From positions 558,001 through 622,000 of the forward strand of contig CAOLHI010001023.1 of NCBI GenBank assembly GCA_948474755.1: 64,000 nucleotides of DNA. The letters are read 5' to 3'. Origin of the DNA: Ctenosaura bakeri (Eukaryota > Chordata > Lepidosauria > Squamata > Iguanidae). The stretch's first letter is position 1, and the number at the start of each line of letters is the position of its first letter. Positions 23,060-33,442 of the stretch are shown here, piece by piece. The notes under the pieces were generated by a model, which had not been told where the DNA came from, did not search any database, and worked only from the letters and a program-made list of their open reading frames with translations. Made by a program: the position numbers and the translations under genes.

Positions 23060-24400
23060 AGTGTGCTGAATAAACCAACAAGGAATTGGCTGGAGCAAAT
23101 GACCCATGGCTTTAGATGCCTCTACAGTAATACAAAGAGCATGCAAAATAAACAAGATGAATGTGAATTCTTAATACAGGAAAGCCAATATGTTTGGAGA
23201 AAAAGGAAAAACAAAGAAGCAGTAGGTACATTGCGTAGAGAAGATAGTGAAATGATACCAAGGGACAGAAGAGAAGGAAATGTGCAACACCTTCATTGCC
23301 TGACTCTTTTTCTGAAAGGAAAACAGTGATTTAACTGGAGAAAACAGAATAAATTATGCAATATTTTGCCCAGAACAGGCAAAGACACAGTAAAAGAGTA
23401 TTTAGCTATTCTAAGTGAATTATTCAAATGATTGATCTCGTCAGGGTCAAATGCACTGCATCCAGAACACTAAAAGAATTTGTAGATGTAATCTCAGAGC
23501 CACTGTCAATTTCCTCTGAGATTTTTTGGAGAACAAAAAGGTCCCAACAAACTGGAGCAGGAAAAAATATTGTCTTCATGTTCAAAAAGGAGAACAAAGA
23601 GGACCTGAGCAACTATTAGCCAGTCAGAATGGTGTCGAGAAAAGGTTGAAGAAGAGATCATTGAACAGTCAGTCTGTACATATATAGAAACAATGCTGTG
23701 ACTACCAAGAGCCAACAGGGGTTTCTCACAAACAAGTTATGCTGAACTAATTTTCTGTCTGTCTCTGTCTTTCTCCAAATAGAATTACAAGCATGGTAGA
23801 TAAAGGGGGTGATGTGTATGTACCACATCTTGACTTCAGTAAGGCTTTTGACAAGGTTCCCCATGATGTTCTTGAGGACAATCTACTGAACCATAGGCTA
23901 GAAAATGATATTGTTATGTTGAATTTTCATTGGTTGATGGACTGAACCCAACGAGAACTCACCAATGGTTGCACTTCATCCTGGATAGGAGTGACTTGTG
24001 GGGTGCCTCAGGATTTGTCCTTGGCCTGGTGTTGCCCAACTTCACTATGAATGACTTGGATGATGGAATAGAAAGCATTCTTATCCAATTTGTAGATGAC
24101 ACCAAATTAAGAGAGGTAGCTAATTTTCCCATAGGATAGGATGAGAAGTCAAACTCACCTTGAAAAATTGGAGAACTGAGCCAAAACCAACAAAACGAAT
24201 TTCAACAGGGGTAAGTATATAATAGTACATCTAGGCAAGAAAAATGAAATGCATAAATATGGGATGGATGACACCAAGCTTGAAAGAAATACAAATAAAA
24301 ATGATCTAGAGGTTTTAGTAGGTCACAGGCTAAACAGGAGTCAATAGGGTTATGTGGCAGCCAAAAAAGAAAATGCTTTTGGTCATAATTGTCAAAATAT
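23060..24400 (+). pseudogene. CR1 ORF2 remnant (endonuclease start and reverse transcriptase)
   Basis: The start of ORF2 is visible as FRCLYSNTKSMQNKQDE at about 23110-23160, matching the beginning of the CR1 endonuclease. Nearly all of the endonuclease is then missing. The reverse transcriptase follows in broken frames: LDFSKAFDKVPHDVL near 23829-23872 (motif A with its catalytic aspartate), a VTCGVPQ-like block near 23992, FTMNDLDDGIESI near 24042 and FVDDTKL at about 24089-24110 (motif C with both aspartates). Several stops lie between them. The catalytic residues survive only because decay hit elsewhere. Confidence 0.88.
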
Positions 24401-25084
24401 GGCATTGATTCTGGTGATAATGTCCACAGTGAAAAATGTTAAATTATGACATCTGCATGTATTTTTTATTCATGGAACTGTCACCTAGGTACAGATTGAT
24501 AATAAAAGTTTATTAAATGATCTACCAGGAACACTAGCAATTTTCAAGTGGTCTGTGGAAAAAAAGAACACGGAAAACTACTGCAGCACATCCTTTGCCT
24601 AGCAAAACAACAGGCATCACTCATTTGTAATTACTTTCCAATGCTTGAATGAATGCTCTCCTTTTGCATCAAGGTGCACAAAAATTCATACAACAATATG
24701 TAACGTTGCTACAAGAATTGACTGCCATAATTCTTCATAGCAGCCATTTGACTTTGAGAGATGGATGGTTATTGAAAAGCATGACCTGGTTACTATTTAG
24801 GACTTTGCAACTGCCAGCAAAGATCCTGGCAGTGATTTAGCACAAGCCTGAAAATAATTATACTCTGGTTGATTTCTGGATGGCAGTCCTCAGGAAACAT
24901 ACACTGGTCAACTGAAATAGAATAAATGAGCTCTTACTCCTGATGGGATTTAGCTGTCTAACTCATCCAAATATATTCTTTTTCCTTAGAAATATTCTAC
25001 TTCTCCAAATTATTAGTACTTGTGATAGAAGGACTTTTCTGGAAAGAAAAACATACATTTCCCCTAACAGTAGTGTATGTTTAC
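24401..25084. other. no gene or classified repeat recognised
   Basis: No coding or repeat signature was recognised. Confidence 0.4.
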
Positions 25085-25299
25085 CTTCATGTAGTTTGCC
25101 TACTTATGGGGACTCCATGAATTTCATAGGGTTTTTCTTAGGCAAGGAATACTCAGAGGTGATTTTGCCAGTTCCTTCCTCTGAAATACAGCCTCCAGTA
25201 CCTGGTATTCATTGAAAGTCTCATATCCAAATACTAACCTGGGCTGACCCTGCTTAGCTCCCAACATTAGACAAGATCTAGTCCCTTTAGGGTATTGGT
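25085..25299 (-). mobile_element. 5S rRNA-derived SINE, copy 1
   Basis: Read on the minus strand, the 5' part (25299 down to about 25190) is a degraded 5S rRNA sequence. It has GAGCTAAGCAGGGTCAGCCC (A-box region) and TTGGATATGAGAC (C-box region), then the AATACCAGGTACTGGAGGC end. The 3' part (about 25190 to 25085) is a SINE body with GGAAGGAACTGGCAAAATC, and the tail is Bov-B-like. Such SINEs use the 5S internal promoter for polymerase III transcription. It is not a functional 5S gene because it carries many substitutions and the fused body. Confidence 0.9.
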
Positions 25300-25655
25300 C
25301 CTGCTGCCATCCCAGGCTCACCTGGTGAGGACATGGGAGAGACCTTTCTCCATGCCTGCTCCCACCTTGTGGAACTCTTTTCAATGGGATGCTAGGCTAG
25401 CCCACTCCCTGCTTTCCTTTCATAGGCAAACAAAGACATTTCTTTTTAAGCAGGCCTTTAATGGGTGAGCAGGAGAACTTTTTATTTATTAGCTGTTTTT
25501 AATTTTTTAAATTAGTTTATCATTTTTACATTTTTAATGTTTTTAATTGTTTAAATGTTTTTAATGTTTTTAACTGTATGGGAGCTGCCTTGGCTCTCAT
25601 TTTTGGAGAAAAGGTGGCATATAAATTCAATAAATAAATAGAATAAAAAAAAAAT
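25300..25655 (+). mobile_element. L2-type LINE, 3' end
   Basis: The first part still reads like the L2 C-terminus (CSHLVELF, then AHSLLSF..QTKTFLFKQAF, the region LP--FR-(K)LKT-LF-QAF). The 3' UTR is T-rich with TTTTAATGTTTTTAACTG and ends in GGCATATAAATTCAATAAAT, the usual vertebrate L2 tail. It begins directly at the 5' end of the 5S SINE. Confidence 0.82.
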
Positions 25656-26692
25656 TAGGCTATCTCCTGGGGTAGACCACATGATAATGGACAGTAACTA
25701 GAAATGGGCCACCCCTCTCTTTCTGTTCAATCGGAAACTGCTTCTAAACCCTCACCCTCCATAGGCCTAAATATTTCCAAGATAACAGGAAGTTCCACTC
25801 TAGCAGGTAATTCTCAGTTCAATACAGCTGTGGCAGATATAGCTTGCTAAGGCTTCCTGGCCCAGAACGTGAACTCAAAATCCAGTGGTGTGCTTCCCGT
25901 TAATTCTTTGTGTTTCTAATTGAGTCTCTCCAACAACATTGACACTATTAATTTATCGGGCCCTAGTAATATCCCTTTGTCTTTGTTTTTAGGAGAGATG
26001 GAGAAGATGAAAATTGTTGGGCTCAGATTTCCCCATAGAAATAGCTATTTCATAGTTCCTCAAACTGGTAGCAGAACCAAATGCATCTTGCCATGAAAAT
26101 GGATTTTTGTATTTGGGATGTATTCAGAAGAAAAGGGGGGGACATGCTTCTGATAGAAGTGTACAATCCAAAAATGTGTGTGTTTGAAAATGCATAGAAA
26201 TAACCTTTAGTCGATGCAAAAAAAAAAAGCAGCATTATAATACAGTGCACATTTTTTTAAAAAAAAATACATACAAAAATGAATATTTTGAAAATGTGTA
26301 CAAATTTCCATGAGGGAAAGAAAAAAAAAACTTAAAACCTGATGCAGAACTTTAAGAATACCTAAAGGATTCTGTGAAATGTAACAGGAATGTGACTGAC
26401 AGATATTTACCCCTCTAGCCTTGAAGCGTGGATATTCACATTTGAAGTCCTGAAGCAGGGATGTCTCTCAGGTATACTTTACAAATTAAGTGGTAAGCAG
26501 GTCAGTATGGCATAGATCCATCCCTCCAATGCCACATATGGGAATTACCTCCTTCCCCAGTATTTGCTAATGGAGAGTGAATGTTTGCAGAACAGAGGCT
26601 TAATGTGTCCAGTTCTTCAGATGCTGGGGGATTCCCATTCCACACTTCTGTGATAAGACAGGCAGAGTTTCGATGTCTGGATAGTGTTAGTT
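25656..26692. other. no gene recognised; possible hAT-like AT-rich repeat inside
   Basis: The part at about 26100-26340 has poly-A runs and repeated TGCATAGAAAT / ATACAAAAATGAATATTTT-like strings. These resemble the AT-rich interiors of hAT MITEs such as the one at 59.9-60.3 kb, but no terminal repeats or target duplication were found. Confidence 0.35.
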
Positions 26693-26917
26693 TATTGTTA
26701 TGTGTTTTCAAGTTGTCTTTGAGTTATGGTACTGAGAGAGTTTTCTTGGCAAGATTTATGCAGAGGAGGTTTGCCATTGCCTTTCTCTAAGGCTGACAGA
26801 GTGGCCCAGGGTCATGCCTAGTATTTGCATGGCTGAGTGGAGATTTAAGCAAGCCTTTTTTTCCCCCAGAGTCCTAATCCAATATTCAGACCACTACACC
26901 ATTCTAGCTTCACAGCT
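26693..26917 (-). mobile_element. tRNA-derived SINE A, copy 4
   Basis: On the plus strand the order is tail (TTTTCAAGTTGTCTTTGAG), TTTTCTTGGCAAGATTTATG, AGGAGGTTTGCCATTGCC, core and tRNA-like head ending near CCACTACACCATTCTAGC. The element is therefore on the minus strand and nearly full length, with moderate decay. Confidence 0.88.
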
Positions 26918-26989
26918 GCAGTAGTACAGATACATATGGGGAAGACTACTGTAATATGTGGGACTGCCTTTGAAGACCATGGTAAGTTG

Positions 26990-27208
26990 TCTTATAGCAA
27001 TAGCATTTATTTCTATACCGCTTATCAACTGAGTGTTATCTAAGCAGTTTACAATGTGTTTTAGCTAATTGCCCCCAACAAGCTGGGTACTCATTTTACC
27101 AACCTGCGGAAGGATGGAAGGCTGAGTCAACCTTGGAGCCCGGCAGGATCGAACTCACAACCTTGTGGTTGCAGTACTAGCATTTAATCACTGCGCCACC
27201 AGGGCCAG
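26990..27208 (-). mobile_element. second tRNA-derived SINE family (SINE B)
   Basis: On the minus strand the head starts with GGCGCAGTGATTAAATGC (A-box-like) and has GTTGTGAGTTCGATCCTG (B-box-like), the two internal polymerase III promoter elements of a tRNA. The body has CCTTCCATCCTTCC, GCTTGTTGGGGGCAATTAG and a TATAGAAATAAATGC 3' end. The sequence differs from SINE A in the core and tail. Only this copy was seen in the window. Confidence 0.8.
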
Positions 27209-27270
27209 GGTCTTAGGTCTAAGTACAGCAACAACTAGGCTGCTGATTGGGATTGGCCAAACAAATGACA

Positions 27271-27336
27271 CTGGCACTACTACACATGTACTTCTATGTG
27301 CAACTGGCACTACTATACATGTACTTCTATGTGCAA
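27271..27336 (+). repeat. 33-bp tandem duplication
   Basis: Units 27271-27303 and 27304-27336 differ at only one position. The second unit ends two bases before the target duplication of the adjacent MITE. The flanking string ACTACACATGTACTTCTATG also has short internal symmetry. Confidence 0.92.
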
Positions 27337-27340
27337 CTCA

Positions 27341-27803
27341 GGCCCTTTCTGCATGCGGCGAAGGAAACGCTCCCTGCCGCTACTCATCAGCTTTTTGGTG
27401 GGTCTGGGCGAGTCCGTCGGGATGAGGAGCAGTGTGAGCTCGTCACTCCGCACTGCTCCAGCATCCAAAATGGCGGCTTCCAGTTGGTGGAGGCTCTCCA
27501 CCAACCGGAGAAGCTCACTAGCCGAAAGCCTGCCCCTGGCAGATCTGCAGGCACTAGTGCGCGCCTGCAAATCTGCACTGGAGCGCAGGGACGGAGCAAC
27601 ACAGGGTCACGCGCTCCATACTTTTTAAAAACCTCTTAAAAGAGGTTTTTAAAAAGCATGCTGCATGACCAGTTCCAGTCGCTCCGGATCGGACTGAGGT
27701 GCGGAACTACGAAAAGTTGTCTGTCCCAGTCCACTCCATGGTGCAGAAGACCTCTGTTGGAGGTCGCTCTGCACCATTTTAATAGGCCCGTGCAGAAAGG
27801 GTC
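27341..27803. mobile_element. PIF/Harbinger-like MITE (463 bp)
   Basis: The ends GGCCCTTTCTGCATGC and GTGCAGAAAGGGTC are inverted, and the 3-bp direct repeat TCA flanks them (27338-27340 and 27804-27806). The interior is GC-rich with a perfect palindromic stem of 17 bp per arm at 27621-27656. It shares its termini with the elements at 15.6, 45.5, 52.7 and 62.6 kb, but the interior is different. Overlapping open frames of up to 130 residues here are chance frames in CpG-rich DNA. Confidence 0.85.
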
Positions 27804-28529
27804 TCAGAGTTCTAATGCTTACCTTTAAAGGCCTATATGACCTGCCAGCCATATCTGTCTGATGGGCTGCCTTCTTTTACATGTAACTAAGATAATCAAA
27901 GGCAAGTTTCCCTGCTTTCTGGAATTAGGTAGGCAGTGATTTCATTTGTGATGCTCAGTGTGTAGAATGTCATTTCTAGGGAAACTCATTGGGCACTGAA
28001 TCTAATCTTTCTAGACACAGTCTGAAGAGCTTTCATTTGTGCAAGCTTTCTAACATGTCACCAAAGCAAGATTTATTTTTATTGATTGTTTCTTTGGTTT
28101 GATCTGACTGCTACTTTAATTTTTATTCCTGACTTTTCTTTGCAGTTTTGCAGCTGCAGTCTCTGCATCTTTCAAGTTACATTTCCTTCCCATTTATATT
28201 TATCAGAAGTGCTTCTAGCATTAAGAAAAGAGCAGGAGCTACCTCAGGTAGAAGTTGGCTTCTGGTGTGGGAGAGGACATTGACCCATCATCGCTACTGA
28301 AAGATGGGGCACCAACTTGTCCTTTCAATCATATAGTAAAATATAAAAGTAAATTATAACTGATGTTTTTATTGCAGTTAGTTAATTGAAGGATAGCAAA
28401 GTAATGAATCAAAGGGAAAAAAGTGTTGCTTGTGTCATGCCTATTTGGCGATCTATATCTTGTATGAGTTACAGAGGACATGGTTGGTCTCACTTGAGAT
28501 GCGCTCCCTGAATCTCTTATATTTACTTT
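27804..28529. other. no gene recognised
   Basis: The segment at about 27815-27880 reads MLTFKGLYDLPAISV, possibly an old L2 piece. The rest is not recognised. Confidence 0.35.
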
Positions 28530-29034
28530 GGCCATTTCTGCACAAAATTGCTATACTGCCATCATGGCAGGTTATTTCCAGGTCAGGAGCATGCCACCAC
28601 ACAATGTTGTTGCTATCTAGCTGCTATCCCATCCTCAAGCATCACCAAACTGCTCTATTTTATTTCCAGGCAAATAATCCATTAAGCACGTCCTGTAGCA
28701 CTTCAATCCTGTCAGCTGGCTCAGTGCGGTGCTGTTATAGCACTTGATTGCACTTGATAGCACAAATCCAGCAGTGAGTGGGTTGTGGGAGTGTCCAGCT
28801 TGTCCCTCCCTCAGTGACACCTCAATCGGGGGCAGTGGGGCGGGGTTAAGGCGGTGACAGAAAGTGGCCAAGAAAGCTGTGGTGCAGAAGGAACACGAGT
28901 GCAATACCACCGCTCAGCTGCTGAAGATGGAAGGGTGTGGAAAACAGAGTTCTCAAACCAATGGCATTGCACTAATGGCAATGGCGCAATTGTGACGGGA
29001 TATCACACTCATGGCCTCTAGGGCAGAAATGGCC
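28530..29034. mobile_element. PIF/Harbinger-like MITE (505 bp)
   Basis: The element begins GGCCATTTCTGCACAAAATTG and ends GGGCAGAAATGGCC, with a flanking 3-bp TTT on both sides (28527-28529 and 29035-29037). The inner sequence contains GCTATACTGCCATCATGGCAG, a short perfect hairpin, and TGTTATAGCACTTGAT. The TTT duplication is low-complexity, so the boundary rests mainly on the inverted ends. Confidence 0.8.
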
Positions 29035-30629
29035 TTTGACTCACTTCTTCAGGGCTGGCCCTGTCACAAGGTGGGAAGAGGCAGCTGCCTTAGGTAGCAT
29101 ATTTTAAGTGTTGTGAGAGGGCAGCACATTGCTAGTTCCTTTACTTGCCGGGTGATGGGGGGAAAGTACCTGCAGAATCTTCTGCCTCATGTATTAGACT
29201 CATACGACTGACTTTGGGTACCAGTGCTCACAATGACTTGGAGAAATGAGGGCACCATTTTCTGGGATGACTTAGGCTACAAAATGTCTCAAGCTGGCCC
29301 TTCATTTCTCTATAACGAATATTTTCAGGTTCTACTACTTTTTGAAAATACCTTTCAGTTGATTCAGACTAAATCACCCTTATAACTTACTGTATTTGAA
29401 AAATGAAATAACCAGTCGGTGAGGTAATTTATTTTTCCATACACTTCCTTATATCTGTTTTTGTGATTAGAACAATGACTAATTATGCTAATAACTTTCT
29501 CTTGCTCTTATTTTTATCAGGATTCTCTCCTCAGCTGAAGAATAAGAGACAATCCTAACAATGAATTAATTACTTTGAAATCCTTGGCCTCTTCTTTATT
29601 GCTTGTTCACCCATCTGCACCCCTCCCCTCGAGATGAAAAGCGACAAGGATAATTACAGCCAGATTTAATTTCACTGCCTCCTTTCTTTGCCACATCCCT
29701 TCATTTCTTTTTCTAACTCCTTCGTAACCTTTCTGTTCAGTTGCTACTTTTTGTCTTTCTAAATATATCTCCCCATACTAATCCAGGTGAGGAACTTGGG
29801 AGCAGGTCTGAAAAAGACTAGAACAACTGAAAATATGAAACCTAAGTTTGCATGAATTAACCTTTGATTTTCAAGGGAGAGAAAAGCTCATATTTATCAG
29901 AATGGTAAAAGCCACTTTAGGTATAGCCAAAGGCTTGCATAGACTCAATGGGGCTTTTAATTCTTTTCTTTCTTTCCCTTCTTGGAACAGTAGAATCCCA
30001 TTACTGTATCACAGATTCCTTTTGCTTTGCTATTTTGGCTGCATGCGCACAGCCAGAGCTAGTAATTAGTTCCAAATAACAAGTTACTAGTAGGTCATTT
30101 TTTTTTTCTCACAACAGTCAAGATACAACCACATTACACTACGGTTGTAACTTCAGGAGGGATAACTTGGCTCCTTTTTGGTATAACTGTAACTTTTTAG
30201 CAATTCTTACAGTTATGGATTGTGGCCTCACTAAATGGTACAGAAAGGTTCAGAGTGCTGGCCCATGCCATGCACTCTGTCATGGGTGTTGATCTGGTGA
30301 TGAGATGGGTGGAATGAAAGTGTGTTTTATAGCACAATTCAACAAATTTTTGTCCTTTTAAAATGCTCTGTATGGTGCCATGTTGATTGATGGCTCAGTA
30401 TAAATGCCCAGTGACTATGACAGACAGATTTTGAAACTCTTCCATAAAGTAGGGGACAGGGATTGGTAGGGGACAGGGATTTCATACCTATTTGTTTAGT
30501 AAAAGAATTGTACCCCAATTCATAAATGTCTTCAAGTTTGGCATGGAAAGATAGATGAATGTAGGAGAAACCACATATCTGCCCAGCTCATTCCAAAGCA
30601 CTGACTGCTTAAAAGTCTTTGAAGTTTAT
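29035..30629. other. no gene or classified repeat recognised; candidate conserved block inside
   Basis: About 1.6 kb with no repeat or coding signature. The block at 29470-29710 is listed separately. Confidence 0.4.
29470..29710. promoter_or_regulatory. candidate conserved non-coding block
   Basis: The stretch holds several homeodomain-type TAATTA cores (CTAATTATGCTAATAAC, GAATTAATTAC, GGATAATTACAGCC) in repeat-free sequence, the texture of vertebrate developmental enhancers. One genome cannot show conservation, so the call is speculative. Confidence 0.25.
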
Positions 30630-30715
30630 GGCCATTTCCACACCAGACTGTTATAGTGCTATTATTCCACTTTCAACATCCTATGGAATTCTGGGGTTTG
30701 CAGCTTAGGGAGGGG
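30630..30715 (+). mobile_element. half copy of the short PIF/Harbinger-like MITE
   Basis: The left half is clear: GGCCATTTCCACACCAGACT, TTATAGTGCTATTATTCCAC and ATTCTGGGGTTTGCAG, nearly identical to 63240-63320. The right half and right terminal repeat are missing, so the copy was truncated by deletion or by another event near 30715. Confidence 0.85.
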
Positions 30716-30864
30716 TTTTTGAGTGAGTACCATAAACAAACAATCCTGAATCTGACTGTGGGGAAAAATGAAACTGACAGACTTCCCCTTCCCTAATGGG
30801 ATGTATGTAGGCTAGATGTAGATACTATAGGCTGGATATTAGTTTAGAACACACACTTGCTCTC

Positions 30865-31230
30865 CTGATTTGGCAGACACAGCCCTATTTAATGTTCTGC
30901 CATGCCACTTTTTCAGCTGCTTTGAAAATGTTCCAATTTCTCTCTCCTCCTCCCACTGTGTCCATCCGCCTTTGTTCTCAGCTTACTTGAGTTGATGCAA
31001 ACTGACTTCAAAGTGCACAAGTAGTTTGCATTCAACTAACTGAGCTGGCAGGAAAGGAGGGGAAAGGGCAGAATCTTACTGTTCCCAATAGGATAAAGCA
31101 AAAGCAAAAAGCTGCAGCCTCTCCTAGCTTGTGTCATGTTCCTGATTCACAACTTTTGCTGTCTGGACTATGTTCTGATGTTGCTTGGCTACATGTGTCC
31201 CATATTTCATGTATGAAATGTTGTAAGGTA
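30865..31230. repeat. unclassified dispersed repeat, copy 2 (~360 bp)
   Basis: This aligns by eye with 4775-5135 in the same orientation over its full length, with many substitutions and small indels. Its left end (CTGATTTGGCAGACACAG) and right end (GGCTACATGTGTCCCATATT, then ATGAAATGTTGTAAGGTATG) match those of copy 1. There is no coding capacity and the family is not known to me. Confidence 0.75.
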
Positions 31231-32722
31231 TGCATCTGTCCTCAGGTGAGGAAGCTGACTCTTTAAGAATATTTGGTCTAAAGGATGTAGAGCTTAGAAG
31301 AGGTGGACTGGAAACAGAGATTCATAAGTTCACTGTAGCATTAATTGGAATAAATTGCTTAGAAGGTGCTGTTGGTTGTGATGTGGCTAGTAGTCTACCT
31401 GGCTAATGTGGGACCAGCTACAAACAGATCAAAACAATGGATATTGGCTTCTAGCCTCTGGACTGTGAGCTCAATCTTGTCCCTGATATAACAATCCTAA
31501 GCATGTTCTGTTCTACAGCAAATCTCTGCATTACTCATACTTTTGAATGACCACTTCCTGGAAAAAGAAAGCTAAAGCTCTGATTCTGATCTTTAAAGAC
31601 CTACAATGCATATAGGCATTATGTCTCTGAGGCTGATCACTCTTAGATTCAATTGCTTTGCTGCTGCTGTCTTTTCTGGAGCACATTCTTACTCTTAGCC
31701 TCTCAGGTAAGCAGTGACCTGAAGCAAGGGCTTCTTGATAGTAGTGCCCAAAATTGAAGTAAATCAACCCTCAAAGATGTTTGCTGAATGCCAACTCTAT
31801 CTTTTCAAAATTCCTTTTTATTTGTACACACCTCATGGGTGCTATTTATGTTGTTTTTCAAAAGCTCCTTCTGCCTCTGTATTTTTTTTTTAAAATGGCA
31901 TTGTTCGTCAGAACAATGTTTCAGAATGTAACATTTTGAGATTAGAAAGCAAAAAATATATACAGGATTTAAACAGTGCTTAAACAGTATAAGATTCTGG
32001 TCAGGGTCTTTGTATCAGCTTTGTAGTTGTAGTGAAACATTTCCTCTCTGGAAAGGTTTTCTGAAACTGGGCTGAGAATATGTTCAAATATCTTCTTAGA
32101 ATAGACACATGCTATGTGTTTTGTATCTTGTAAGTAAATATGATGGAAAACTGTGGTGCTAGCCCTGCAATGACTTATTCTAAAATAATTAAAGTCTGCT
32201 AAAGTCAGGGGGAATGCTCTGGAGTAAACTAATAGAGATGTGCAGCATACCTATGTGGACAATATATCTGTCAAGAGTACCAGATGTGCAGGCTGTAAAA
32301 CTGATTTAGGACTTTAGAAACTATTTTCTCCTAAGATGGGCTAACAAAAAGGAAGAATATATGAAAGAGATGTCAGTGGATAACAACACCATAAATGTAT
32401 GCAATATAAGTAAATAATGACATGTCCAAGCACCAGGAAGTTTGAGATCTAAAAGCGGCCATTGCTTGTTAGGTGGATGCAGCAAATTTTTAAAATTTAA
32501 TTTTTAATTTTAATTCTCCTATTCAGGGTTTATCATTCAGATCATAGATTGCATGCTTAGTGCCTTTGAGTATTGTACAGAGAAAAACTGCCTGAGGTAT
32601 AGATTGTATAGTAATGGTCTGGACACTAATTGTTACTGCATTTGCTAGCCCGGATTTGAGGCTGCTAGATATCATTTTGATATCAATAATTTGGCTCTTT
32701 CCCCCACCCCTCTCCATGTGTT
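31231..32722. other. no gene recognised; possible L2 scrap
   Basis: Around 31570-31615 the plus strand reads KALILIFKDLQCI, which is reminiscent of the L2 FK-L-L-FKALHGL segment but too short to be sure. The minus-strand open frame at 32523-32924 (133 residues) overlaps the LTR start and has no recognisable domain. Confidence 0.35.
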
Positions 32723-33442
32723 TGTGAGGCCCCCGGACAAGCACAGAACTAGGCTCGGCCACTAAATGCTGCAATATCCCAAGACAATACAGGCAGGCCA
32801 GAAATAGCCGGATCACCGCTTTAGGAGACCTCTCTGCAAACACCCTCATTATGTATGCACGCTGTTTACAAAGGACTCCCTGCCCCGAGCAGGCAACTTG
32901 GCAAGCTGAATACTCAACTACCAAGCACTGGGCATTTGCATACTGTCTACCTCTTTGTCAATTCGGACCTAACTCAATCATGTTAAATTCTGACCTTTCC
33001 AAAGCTTTGTCTCGTGCCCAAAACTCATTGTTTTCCTCAAGTACGGAATAGCCTGCAGTTACATTTCTCCCTATAAAAACCTCTGATTCCGAGACCTTCC
33101 TCGGATCACTCCGGACTGCCATCCAGCCTTGCTGCCACTTTGTTTGGTGAGCTGTCCCCTCAGTCCCACATACTGAGACTCCATACCAATGAACTCAATC
33201 TTCAGACCTCTTCGGGCTTCAGGACAGGTGTCATGTCACCCAATTCAACAATCCCTCTCAAAATCCCTTTATACCACTCCAACCTTTATTTTCTATAGTT
33301 ATCTGAGTGAGTGTGTTGCATACACTGTTTGTCTGTATTTAATAAAAATCTCACTTATTCTTAAACTTGGTGTGCTCCTTGGCTTGGCCTGACCCTGTAG
33401 ACATTGGGTAAAAGATTCCTCTGTGTTGCCCTGCCTCTCACA
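32723..33442 (+). mobile_element. probable solo LTR of an endogenous retrovirus-like element (~720 bp)
   Basis: The segment starts TGTGAGGC and ends GCCTCTCACA, the short inverted TG...CA ends of an LTR. It has a TATA box (33072-33078) and, about 265 bp downstream, an AATAAA polyadenylation signal (33341-33346) followed by a short segment to the CA end, the U3-R-U5 order. No primer binding site or gag-pol sequence follows, so it appears solo. A matching short target duplication was not found, so the exact ends are provisional. Confidence 0.6.

Larger units (their letters stand above)
22040..24400 (+). mobile_element. CR1 LINE with degraded ORF1 and ORF2
   Basis: Pieces of both CR1 proteins occur in the correct order on the plus strand: ORF1 coiled coil, ORF1 esterase-like domain, start of ORF2, then reverse transcriptase. 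All are interrupted by frameshifts, stops and deletions. The distance from ORF1 to RT is much shorter than in an intact element, so most of the endonuclease domain is lost. The 3' end with CR1 tail repeats is not seen, so the copy is also truncated there or has decayed beyond recognition. The three coding parts are annotated separately. Confidence 0.9.

Noticed and set aside
26100..26340. hAT MITE
   Set aside because: The AT-rich interior texture fits, but no inverted ends or 8-bp flanks could be found.
27247..27639. 130-codon plus-strand open frame as an exon
   Set aside because: It starts in a tandem duplication and runs through a GC-rich MITE. Overlapping frames on both strands show the cause is composition.
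32523..32924. 133-codon minus-strand open frame as a gene
   Set aside because: It crosses the probable LTR boundary and has no recognisable domain or similarity.
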